DNA from: Actinomycetota bacterium
Lineage (GTDB): Bacteria > Actinomycetota > UBA4738
Length of the DNA: 19,429 nucleotides
Direction: 5' to 3'
Assembly (NCBI GenBank): GCA_005885025.1
Contig: VAYC01000015.1
Coordinates: 1 to 19,429, forward strand
Shown here: positions 7,170-13,604 of the stretch, in pieces
Numbering within the stretch: position 1 is the first letter of the stretch
Layout of the letters: every line of letters begins with the position of its first letter
Notes under the pieces: generated by a model
The model's input: only the letters and a program-made list of their open reading frames with translations
What the model was told of the DNA's origin: nothing
Database searches by the model: none
Program-made: the position numbers and the translations under genes

Positions 7170-7553
7170 GTGGGGTGTGCGAGCAAGAGCTCGAGTGCCT
7201 CGGGGCCGACCACGCCGGCGCCGACGGCGTCGCCGTCCGCCACGGTCGGCGGGGGTTCCAGCCAGGGATCGGGCTCGGGCGTGACGGCCGCCGCCACGGT
7301 CAAGCAGGGACCGGGCGGCCAGTATGTCTTCTCCCCATCAAAGCTCACGGTGACGAAAGGCCAGACCATCGCCGTCAAGAATGTGGGCAGCATCCCCCAC
7401 ACGTTCACCATCCAGGGCAAGGGCATCGACGTGGTCAATCAGGCCGGCCAGAGCCAGAAGGTCAAGATCGACCTGGCTCCGGGGACGTATACGTTCATTT
7501 GCACCTTCCACGTCAAGCTCGGGATGCAAGGGACGCTGATCGTCAAGGGTTGA
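7170..7553 (+). CDS. Cupredoxin (plastocyanin/azurin-like) lipoprotein; true start unresolved
   Basis: The C-terminal 85 residues are a type-1 copper domain: FSPSKLTVTKGQTIAVKN, then SIPHTF with His77, and ICTFHVKLGM with Cys111, His114 and Met119 as ligands (numbered from GTG 7170). A Ser/Thr/Pro/Gly-rich linker (about 4-45) precedes it, as in surface-tethered redox proteins. The frame continues upstream to a stop at 7104-7106 and encodes ARTRRTGLAFVLALVAVGC, a convincing lipoprotein signal peptide ending at Cys3. So GTG 7170, the first standard start codon in frame, is almost certainly too late. The only earlier candidates are non-standard codons such as ATC 7119. The upstream part belongs to the 105-bp repeat. 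The protein should sit outside the membrane and carry electrons; partner unknown. Confidence 0.82.
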   Translation: MGCASKSSSASGPTTPAPTASPSATVGGGSSQGSGSGVTAAATVKQGPGGQYVFSPSKLTVTKGQTIAVKNVGSIPHTFTIQGKGIDVVNQAGQSQKVKIDLAPGTYTFICTFHVKLGMQGTLIVKG

Positions 7554-7637
7554 GCTCCGGCCGGGCGATGTCCGACCGTGTTTCGGCTATCGTGGCGCGG
7601 TGATCGGGCAGGACGATCGCAGGGACACGCCGAACGG
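7533..7637 (+). repeat. 105-bp direct repeat, copy 2 (cupredoxin end to larB start)
   Basis: The partner of 7036-7140, with five substitutions and no indel. Here the context is natural on the left (real cupredoxin C-terminus and stop at 7551-7553). On the right it continues into larB, whose first 12-13 codons come from the repeat. The few differences suggest a fairly recent event. Confidence 0.95.
7588..7593 (+). promoter_or_regulatory. -10 box of larBCE (leaderless)
   Basis: TATCGT, six bases, then GTG 7600. No Shine-Dalgarno sequence precedes the GTG. Retention of this element in both repeat copies, while bases on both sides vary, is compatible with function. It lies in the 46 bp between the cupredoxin stop and larB. 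Confidence 0.5.
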
Positions 7638-8439
7638 TTTGGACCCGCCGGCCTCGGCTTATGAGGCCCGTCTCCGCGACCTCCTGAGCCGGGTGGCAGC
7701 AGGCGAGGTCTCTCCGGGCGAAGCTGCGCACGCCCTTCGAGACCTCCCCTTCACCGACCTCGGTTTCGCCAAGGTCGACCACCACCGCGAGTTGCGGCAG
7801 GGCGCCTGCGAGATCGTGTACGGGCAAGGGAAGACGGCGGCGCAGGTCACAGGGATCGTGCGGCGGCTCCTCGAAGGGAACGACGGGCCGGTGTTGGTGA
7901 CGCGGGCCGATGCCGAGCAGGTGTCGGCGGTTCGCGCCCTCGCCCGCGAGTGGGGGCTGCCGACCGAGGAGCGTCCTCGGCCGGGCGCGGTGGCCGTCAT
8001 GCGGAACGTTCCACAAGCTGCCGGGTGCATCCTGGTGATGACCGCCGGGACGTCCGACCTGCCGGTGGCCGAGGAAGCTGCGCTGACGTCGTCCGTGATG
8101 GGTGCCGGGGTCGAGCTCGTCGCCGACGTCGGCGTGGCTGGCCTGCATCGGTTGGCCGGCCACCGGGAGCGGCTGGCGCGCGCGGATGCGGTCGTGGTAG
8201 TGGCCGGGATGGAAGGCGCGCTGGCCAGCGTGGTCGGGGGGTTGGCGACGGGGCCCGTCATCGCTTGTCCGACGAGCATCGGCTACGGCGCGAGCTTCGG
8301 AGGCCTGGCCGCGCTGCTCTCGATGCTCAGCTCCTGCGCGCCGGGCGTGGTGTGCGTGAACATCGACGACGGCGTGGGCGCCGGATACGCCGCCGCGCTC
8401 GTGGCCCGTCGAGCCGGCCGGGGCAAAGCGGGCTCGTGA
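7600..8439 (+). CDS. larB: LarB, pyridinium carboxylase/hydrolase of nickel-pincer cofactor synthesis
   Basis: A 279-residue protein. LarB uses CO2 to carboxylate C5 of nicotinic acid adenine dinucleotide and hydrolyses the anhydride, the first step of NPN synthesis. The N-terminal LarB signature is clear (LRDLPFTDLGFAKVDHHREL, then EIVYGQGKT, 47-78). The C-terminal half is the PurE/NCAIR-mutase-like domain (ILVMTAGTSDLPVAEEA, 144-160; CPTSIGYGASFGG, 223-235; SSCAPGV with Cys246, the likely equivalent of the nucleophilic Cys221 of the Lactiplantibacillus enzyme). About 22 residues before YEARLRDLLS are extra compared with typical LarB and come partly from the 105-bp repeat. larC overlaps its stop (GTGA). 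Confidence 0.95.
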   Translation: MIGQDDRRDTPNGLDPPASAYEARLRDLLSRVAAGEVSPGEAAHALRDLPFTDLGFAKVDHHRELRQGACEIVYGQGKTAAQVTGIVRRLLEGNDGPVLVTRADAEQVSAVRALAREWGLPTEERPRPGAVAVMRNVPQAAGCILVMTAGTSDLPVAEEAALTSSVMGAGVELVADVGVAGLHRLAGHRERLARADAVVVVAGMEGALASVVGGLATGPVIACPTSIGYGASFGGLAALLSMLSSCAPGVVCVNIDDGVGAGYAAALVARRAGRGKAGS

Positions 8440-9653
8440 GCGCGCTCCTGTACGTCGACGTGATCGGCGGGGCGGCCGGCGACATGCTGCTGGCGTCGTT
8501 GTTGGACGCTGGGGCGCCGATCTCCGCCGTCCGGGACGCGGTGGAGGCCGTGCTTCCTGGACGCTTCGCCATCGACACGGTACCGACCAGTCGAGGCGGG
8601 ATGCGCGCTCAGCTGCTGCGCATCGAACGGGGGCCGGATGCGCCCGACGCCGAGACGATGGAGCCGCGTTCGTTCCACGACCTCGTCGCCGCCGTCAACC
8701 GGGCGAACCTGCCTCCGCCGGTGGCCGCTGCCGCGCGGTCGGTGCTCGATCGGTTGGAACAGGCCGAGTCCCGCATCCACGGCGTGGAACCGTCGGAAGT
8801 GCAACTGCACCAGCTCGGTGACGACGACACGCTGCTCGACGTGGTGGGGGTCGCCGCAGCACTCGACGGTCTGGAGATCGAAGAGGTGTTGGTCTCCACC
8901 GTCCCGCTCGAGGCGGAAGGGATGCTCACCGGCTGGGGTGACCATCCTTCCGTGCCGCTCCCCGCGCCCGTGACCCTGGAGCTGCTTCGGGGCTTCCGGA
9001 CGCGGGCCGGGGGCGCTGGAGAGATCGTCACACCCACGGCTGCCGCGATCTTCGCCGCGCTCGGCGCGTCCACGGACTCCTTCCCGGAGATGACGATCGG
9101 ATCGATCGGCTATGGGGCCGGGACGAAGGATCCGCCGGACCGGCCGAACCTGATGCGGGTCGTGGTGGGGTCAAGGGCGGCCCAGGGAGCGCAGGCCCGA
9201 GAGCTTGTCGTGATGGAAGCGAACATCGACGACCTCACCCCCGAGTTGATGGCCGACGCGGTCCAGGCCCTGTTCGCGGCGGGCGCCCTCGATGCGTGGA
9301 CCACGCCCATCCAGATGAAGAAGGGCCGGCCGGGGATCCTGCTCTCGGCCATCGGCGAGCCCGGCGCCGAGCCGCGCCTCCGAACCACCTTCTTCGAGGC
9401 CACCTCGACCTTCGGGGTGCGCTCGCACCGGGTGACTCGGGCCGAGCTGGAGCGGCGGATCGCCACGGTGGAGCTGACCGACGGCAGCGTGCGGGTCAAG
9501 GTGGGACTCCTTCAGGGACGGGTCGTCACCGCTACGCCTGAGCACGACGACGTGGCGGCGCTGGCCGCCCGGGCCGGACGGCCGGTGCGTCGCGTCTACG
9601 AGGAAGCGGCCGCCGCGGCTCGTGCGCTTCGCTACGCCGAGTCGGACCGATGA
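8436..9653 (+). CDS. larC: LarC, nickel insertase of the nickel-pincer cofactor pathway
   Basis: A 405-residue LarC. It catalyses CTP-dependent nickel insertion into the dithio-nicotinate mononucleotide, forming the C-Ni-S2 pincer. The N-terminal motif YVDVIGGAAGDMLLASLLDA (6-25) and the C-terminal blocks MEANIDDLTPE and GALDAWTTPIQMKKGRPG are family hallmarks; the latter belong to the CTP/nickel-handling half. In L. plantarum larC is split and joined by programmed frameshifting; here it is one continuous frame. Start GTG 8436 overlaps the larB stop and gives the expected N-terminus (an ATG-based start further upstream would run through larB in another frame). larE overlaps by ATGA. Confidence 0.95.
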   Translation: MSALLYVDVIGGAAGDMLLASLLDAGAPISAVRDAVEAVLPGRFAIDTVPTSRGGMRAQLLRIERGPDAPDAETMEPRSFHDLVAAVNRANLPPPVAAAARSVLDRLEQAESRIHGVEPSEVQLHQLGDDDTLLDVVGVAAALDGLEIEEVLVSTVPLEAEGMLTGWGDHPSVPLPAPVTLELLRGFRTRAGGAGEIVTPTAAAIFAALGASTDSFPEMTIGSIGYGAGTKDPPDRPNLMRVVVGSRAAQGAQARELVVMEANIDDLTPELMADAVQALFAAGALDAWTTPIQMKKGRPGILLSAIGEPGAEPRLRTTFFEATSTFGVRSHRVTRAELERRIATVELTDGSVRVKVGLLQGRVVTATPEHDDVAALAARAGRPVRRVYEEAAAAARALRYAESDR

Positions 9654-10459
9654 TCGCTGCTCTGTTGGAGCGCCTGGAACGGCGTATCGTCGGCTACGGT
9701 TCCGATCGCGCCCTGGTCGCGTTCTCCGGCGGGGTCGACTCCGCGATGGTAACGGCGCTGGCGGCCCGCGCGCTCGGCCCCGAACGAGTCACCGCGGTCA
9801 CGGCGGTCTCCCCGAGCTATCCGGCCGGCGAGCTCGAGTCGGCCCGGGAGACCGTCGCCGCGCTGGCGGTCGCCCATACGGTCGTGGAGACACGCGAGGT
9901 CGAACGGGAGTCGTACGCGCGCAACGACGTCATGCGCTGCTACCACTGCAAGGCCGAGCTCTACGGCGTGCTTCGAAGGATCGCGGCCGAAGCGCGGGGC
10001 TCGGTCGTGCTGGCAGGGGCCAACGCGGACGACCAACTCGACGTGCGACCGGGGTTGATGGCGGCTGAACAGCAGGGGGTTCGCAACCCGTTGTTGGAAG
10101 AGGGAGTGGGGAAGGCAGACGTTCGGGCTCTCGCCGCTCATCTCGGCCTGGCCGTGGCCGGCAAGCCGGCGCTGGCCTGTCTCTCCTCTCGCGTGGCGTT
10201 CGGCATTCGAATCACGCCCGACCTGCTCGCCCGGATCGATCGGGCCGAACAGGCTGTCCGGGCCCTCGGGTTCGACCCCGTGCGGGTCAGGGATTTCGGG
10301 GAGCGAGCCGCCCTCGAGGTCGAGCCAGGCGACGTCGGCCGGCTGCTGGTCCATCCGCGATTGCCGGAGCTGTTCGAAGCGCTGCGCGCGATGGGGTGGG
10401 GCGAAGTCGAGGTCGATCTCCTCGGCTACCGGCAGGGCAGGATGAACGTTCTGGCCTAG
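9650..10459 (+). CDS. larE: LarE, sulfur transferase of the nickel-pincer cofactor pathway
   Basis: A 269-residue ATP-dependent PP-loop enzyme that adenylates the pyridinium dicarboxylate and converts its carboxylates to thiocarboxylates. The PP-loop SGGVDS is at 26-31. Three cysteines stand out: Cys97 and Cys100 in RCYHCK and Cys177 in KPALACLSSR. Cys177 corresponds to the sacrificial Cys176 of the L. plantarum enzyme. The extra CxxC is the pattern linked to the [4Fe-4S]-dependent, catalytic LarE class known from Thermotoga maritima, so this enzyme is probably not self-sacrificing. It is the last gene of larBCE; its TAG stop shares a CTAG with the convergent tetR stop. Confidence 0.95.
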   Translation: MIAALLERLERRIVGYGSDRALVAFSGGVDSAMVTALAARALGPERVTAVTAVSPSYPAGELESARETVAALAVAHTVVETREVERESYARNDVMRCYHCKAELYGVLRRIAAEARGSVVLAGANADDQLDVRPGLMAAEQQGVRNPLLEEGVGKADVRALAAHLGLAVAGKPALACLSSRVAFGIRITPDLLARIDRAEQAVRALGFDPVRVRDFGERAALEVEPGDVGRLLVHPRLPELFEALRAMGWGEVEVDLLGYRQGRMNVLA

Positions 10460-11109
10460 CCGGATGTTCGGGCCCGCCGGGCGGGAGGCTCCTCGACGCG
10501 CTCCCCGGTCGGAGCGAGAGCGTTCCGGACGAAGCTCAGCACCTCCCGCTCCCGGCGTTGCAACGCCATGCGGCCGCGATCCTCGCCGACCACCGCGCGG
10601 AGCACACCGGCTTCGGTGATCGAACCGATCACGGCCGTGTACAGCGTGAACAGCAGCAGGGCGGGGTCCTGGCGCCGGATCTGCCCGTCCTTCATCCCTC
10701 GCGCCAGGAAGGCCAGGGCCCGCAACCGGAGCGGTTCGAGCACGCCGGCGAAGCGTGCGACCACGTCCGGCCCGAGCCGGCCGGCCTCTCGGACGAACTG
10801 CGGGAACTCCGGCCACTCCTCGGCCAAACGGAAGATGGTGTGGATCACCGCTTCGGCCTTGCGCGAGCTCGAGGACTCGGCCTCGAGGGCCTCGGACAGC
10901 GCGGCCGCCACCCGCTCGCTGGTCTTCCCCACGCACGCCTCCAGGAGCACTTCCTTCGAAGGGAAGTAGTAGAGGAGCGTCTGTTTTCGGACCCCCGCGG
11001 CTCCGGCCACCGACTCCAGGCTCGTGCCCTGATAGCCACCCCGTCCGAACTGCTTGATGGCCTCTTCCAGAAGTCTTCGGCGGGTGGCCTCCCCGCGCGG
11101 CCGGGTCAT
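10456..11109 (-). CDS. TetR-family transcriptional regulator
   Basis: A 217-residue TetR protein. Residues about 8-55 form the DNA-binding domain (RRRLLEEAIKQFGRGGYQGT, then VAGAAGVRKQTLLYYFPSKE). The remaining helices form the ligand pocket and are not diagnostic. The start at 11109 overlaps the stop of the acyltransferase (ATGA); an upstream in-frame extension to 11172 would lie inside that gene and is less likely. It is the last gene of the fatty-acyl-reductase/LarA-homologue operon and most likely autoregulates it through the palindrome at 17094-17109. In related lipid operons such regulators sense acyl-CoAs or alcohols; the ligand here is unknown. Confidence 0.92.
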   Translation of the reverse strand: MTRPRGEATRRRLLEEAIKQFGRGGYQGTSLESVAGAAGVRKQTLLYYFPSKEVLLEACVGKTSERVAAALSEALEAESSSSRKAEAVIHTIFRLAEEWPEFPQFVREAGRLGPDVVARFAGVLEPLRLRALAFLARGMKDGQIRRQDPALLLFTLYTAVIGSITEAGVLRAVVGEDRGRMALQRREREVLSFVRNALAPTGERVEEPPARRARTSG

Positions 11110-12023
11110 CGCCAGACCTTCCTCCGGCCCGTGCGGGGGAGCGGACGGCTCGACTCCCACACCCGTCTCCATCGCGCGGCCTGGGGTCCGGCCACCGAGG
11201 GCGTGTGGCCTTCGGCGTCACGCCGGAGCGAGGCATACCAGTTCGTGGCGTCCTCGTCCCACAACCGGGCCAGCTCCTGCTGCAACCGGCGCGAGAGCGA
11301 ACCGAAGTCCTCGCCGTCGGCGGGCGACAACGCCCGGCCGAACCGAACCGACACCGGCATCCGCCCCTTGTTCGGCCAGGACCGCCCACGGGGCATGGCG
11401 GCGTAGGTCCCCCTGATGGCCACAGGAACGACCGGAACCCGATACTCGGTCGCCAGCCGGGCGGCCCCGTGCCGCCAGCGACCCACCCAGCCGTCCTTCG
11501 ACCGCGTCCCCTCCGGGAAGACCAGGATGTTCCACCCTTCGGTGATGAGCTGGCGAGCCGTGACGGTGGCCCGCTTCCCGCCGGTGCGTTCGATGGGGAA
11601 CGTGTTGAACACGAGCGCGGTGGCGGCCGCCCGCCACCACACGTCGAAGAAGTAATCGGCCGCCGCGGCGACCGCCGTCCGCTGCCGCCACCGCTTGGGG
11701 AGCGAGCAGAGGAACAGGGGTGTGTCGACGTGGCTCGCGTGGTTCGCCACGAAGATCACGGGGGGCCTGACCGACTCCAAGTTGTCCACGCCCTCCACCG
11801 AAGGTTCGGTCTCGTTCCAGACCAGCGGACGGAACCCGAACCGCAGCAGCCCTTCACGCACAGCCTTGGCGGCCGGCGTCCGAGCCCACGCCGTGGGGAA
11901 CTCGCGAGGCTCGGGATCGGCGAGCCAGGGCTCGGCCGAGCGGGGAACCAGCGGGCGCCGGGTCCACCGCCATCCCCGGGCGACTTGACGGACCTCGTCG
12001 AGCAGCGACCCCGTCCCCGCCAT
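11106..12023 (-). CDS. PlsC-type lysophospholipid/glycerol-phosphate acyltransferase
   Basis: A 305-residue acyltransferase of the PlsC (LPLAT) family, which transfers an acyl chain from acyl-CoA or acyl-ACP to a hydroxyl. The catalytic NHASHVD motif (His95-x4-Asp100) and the substrate-binding FPEGTRS (169-175) are intact; FNTFPIERTGG (139-149) is block II and VPVVPVAIRGTY block IV. An N-terminal extension of about 70 residues precedes the domain, and a basic tail follows it. ATG 12023 overlaps the stop of the LarA homologue (ATGA), and tetR overlaps its own stop. The acceptor could be lysophosphatidate, but the neighbourhood (acyl reductase, alcohol dehydrogenase) also allows a hydroxylated lipid. 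Confidence 0.9.
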   Translation of the reverse strand: MAGTGSLLDEVRQVARGWRWTRRPLVPRSAEPWLADPEPREFPTAWARTPAAKAVREGLLRFGFRPLVWNETEPSVEGVDNLESVRPPVIFVANHASHVDTPLFLCSLPKRWRQRTAVAAAADYFFDVWWRAAATALVFNTFPIERTGGKRATVTARQLITEGWNILVFPEGTRSKDGWVGRWRHGAARLATEYRVPVVPVAIRGTYAAMPRGRSWPNKGRMPVSVRFGRALSPADGEDFGSLSRRLQQELARLWDEDATNWYASLRRDAEGHTPSVAGPQAARWRRVWESSRPLPRTGRRKVWR

Positions 12024-13603
12024 CAGCGGACCTCCGCGAGGGCGAGCGGTGGCACATGCAGATACGTGATGCGGGGCGAACGCCCCACCGTCTCCTCGGC
12101 CATCTCGAGCGCATCGGCGAAGTTCGAAGCCGTGCGAAAGCCCATCCGTCGCACCGCCCTCCTGTCGGCGCCGACGAAGATGACGTCGCCCAGGTAGTCC
12201 ATAGCGTGGGCGCCCCAATACCACATGTAGAAGGGATGCACGCCGTGATAGGCGTGGCTGTTCCGGTACAGGTGTATGTACCAGGGGTCGGTGGCGTACT
12301 GGTACTCGAACTTCGCCTCGATCTGCGCCGGATCGTTCGTCTCTGACAGGACCTCTTCGAAGAAGTCCACGTAGCTCGGATGGTGGACCTGATGGAACTC
12401 CCACGGCACCGGGTGGAACAGGATCATCGCTCCGCCTGGGCGAACCACCGGCTTGTTGCGGTAGAGGTTGAAGTAGTACCCGAGCCCGAGGCACTGCACC
12501 AGGATCGGGTTCATGATCGAGTTCACGTTGTACGGGCAGATGTAGGGAAGCCCGACCACCATGATGTCCGACTGCCCGTCAACCTCCACGAGCTGCTGGC
12601 GGTGAACGTTCGCCATCGTCTGCGCGTGGACGGCCTCGGTCTCCCCGGCGTGGATCCCCGTGACGCCGTAGGGCGACGCGATGCGCTGGAACACCTCGCG
12701 CCGGACGCGGGCCGGAGACTTCTCGTTAGCACGCCTCGCGGCCAAGTACGTGCCCTGGTCGGCCAGCGACCACTCCCACTCCCGCTTGTTCATGAACCCG
12801 AACGGCTTGGGAAAAGTCTCGTTGTTGAGCGTTGTTTCGATGGTGAAGATCCGAAGGCCGTTCGAGGCGAGCAGCTGTCCCATCCGGGCGCAGGAATCGT
12901 GCAGCGCGGAATGGGTGGGGTCCATGTATGACCGCGAGTTGAGCATGGTGTGCACGGTGTGGTGGTGCCGGAGGGATTTGTACGAACCGAGCCCCACCGG
13001 CACCGACTTGTGGCCGCCGTCCATGGCCACCAGGTTGATGTTCACGTAGACGAGGAGGTCCGACTCAGCCGCCCTCCGGTTGATCTCCACGTCCTCGCCG
13101 CGGTCCGTCTGGCCGATGTAGGCGAGGGCGGACGGGTCCTCGGCGTCGTGGTTGGTGAGGTCATGCGGCCAGAAGGATCGGAACACTCGCTCGCCGACCG
13201 CCCGCTTTATCTCGGAGGCGGTCATTCGGCGATGCAGGGAGTTCGCCACCACGACCTTCACGTCATCGACGCCGCGGCGAGCCGCCACCTCCAGGACCTG
13301 CTCGATGACCCTGCCCCGGATGTCCGGGGTCTGCATGGGGGGCAGGGGGATCGAGATGTCGTCGACGGCGATGGTCAGCCGCATGCCGGGCTTCATCAGC
13401 TCGGGGAGGGGCTCGGAGTTCGAGGGGTTGAGGAGGGCATGGCGGATGGCGCCGGTGAGGTCCTTGATTCCGGGCAGCGAATCCGGAGGGTAGATCACGC
13501 GGGTCCCGAGCGGGAACTTCTGGAGCCGGAACCCCTCGCCTTCGTGCACGAGGATCGGCGGCGTCCGCTCGTCCACCTCCAACACGAATCCCGGTCTTGG
13601 CAT
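12023..13603 (-). CDS. LarA-family nickel-pincer-dependent racemase/epimerase homologue, divergent
   Basis: A 526-residue protein, about 100 longer than lactate racemase. LarA landmarks can be aligned by eye. GGHKSVPVGLGSYKS (196-210) matches GGRKSVLPGIASYKT, with Lys199 for the covalent thioamide to the pincer nucleotide. His215 follows Lys199 by 16 residues, as the Ni ligand His200 follows Lys184. ANSLHRRMT (120-128) matches ATGFHRPST, giving catalytic His124 (His108). AVDDISIPLP (79-88) aligns with the SSDHTRP block: the Asp is kept, but the Arg is Ile85. No His is found where lactate racemase has His174. The C-terminal half is rich in Trp/Tyr/His (about 395-470). The start at 13603 has a GGGGGGAG site 4 nt upstream, 1 bp after the alcohol dehydrogenase stop. 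The substrate is probably not lactate. Confidence 0.8.
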   Translation of the reverse strand: MPRPGFVLEVDERTPPILVHEGEGFRLQKFPLGTRVIYPPDSLPGIKDLTGAIRHALLNPSNSEPLPELMKPGMRLTIAVDDISIPLPPMQTPDIRGRVIEQVLEVAARRGVDDVKVVVANSLHRRMTASEIKRAVGERVFRSFWPHDLTNHDAEDPSALAYIGQTDRGEDVEINRRAAESDLLVYVNINLVAMDGGHKSVPVGLGSYKSLRHHHTVHTMLNSRSYMDPTHSALHDSCARMGQLLASNGLRIFTIETTLNNETFPKPFGFMNKREWEWSLADQGTYLAARRANEKSPARVRREVFQRIASPYGVTGIHAGETEAVHAQTMANVHRQQLVEVDGQSDIMVVGLPYICPYNVNSIMNPILVQCLGLGYYFNLYRNKPVVRPGGAMILFHPVPWEFHQVHHPSYVDFFEEVLSETNDPAQIEAKFEYQYATDPWYIHLYRNSHAYHGVHPFYMWYWGAHAMDYLGDVIFVGADRRAVRRMGFRTASNFADALEMAEETVGRSPRITYLHVPPLALAEVR

Positions 13604-13604
13604 C

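Noticed and set aside
7103..7603. 166-codon + strand frame starting at GTG 7103 and running through the cupredoxin gene
   Set aside because: After the repeat-derived start it has no recognisable domain, whereas the frame one base on encodes a signal peptide and all four copper ligands. Kept only as part of the start-codon puzzle.
7036..7637. Insertion sequence or composite mobile element formed by the two direct repeats
   Set aside because: No transposase, terminal inverted repeats or target-site duplication; the repeat consists of gene ends and a promoter, which fits tandem duplication better.
12380..12931. 183-codon + strand frame opposite the LarA homologue
   Set aside because: No motifs; shadow of the - strand gene, which holds the LarA landmarks.
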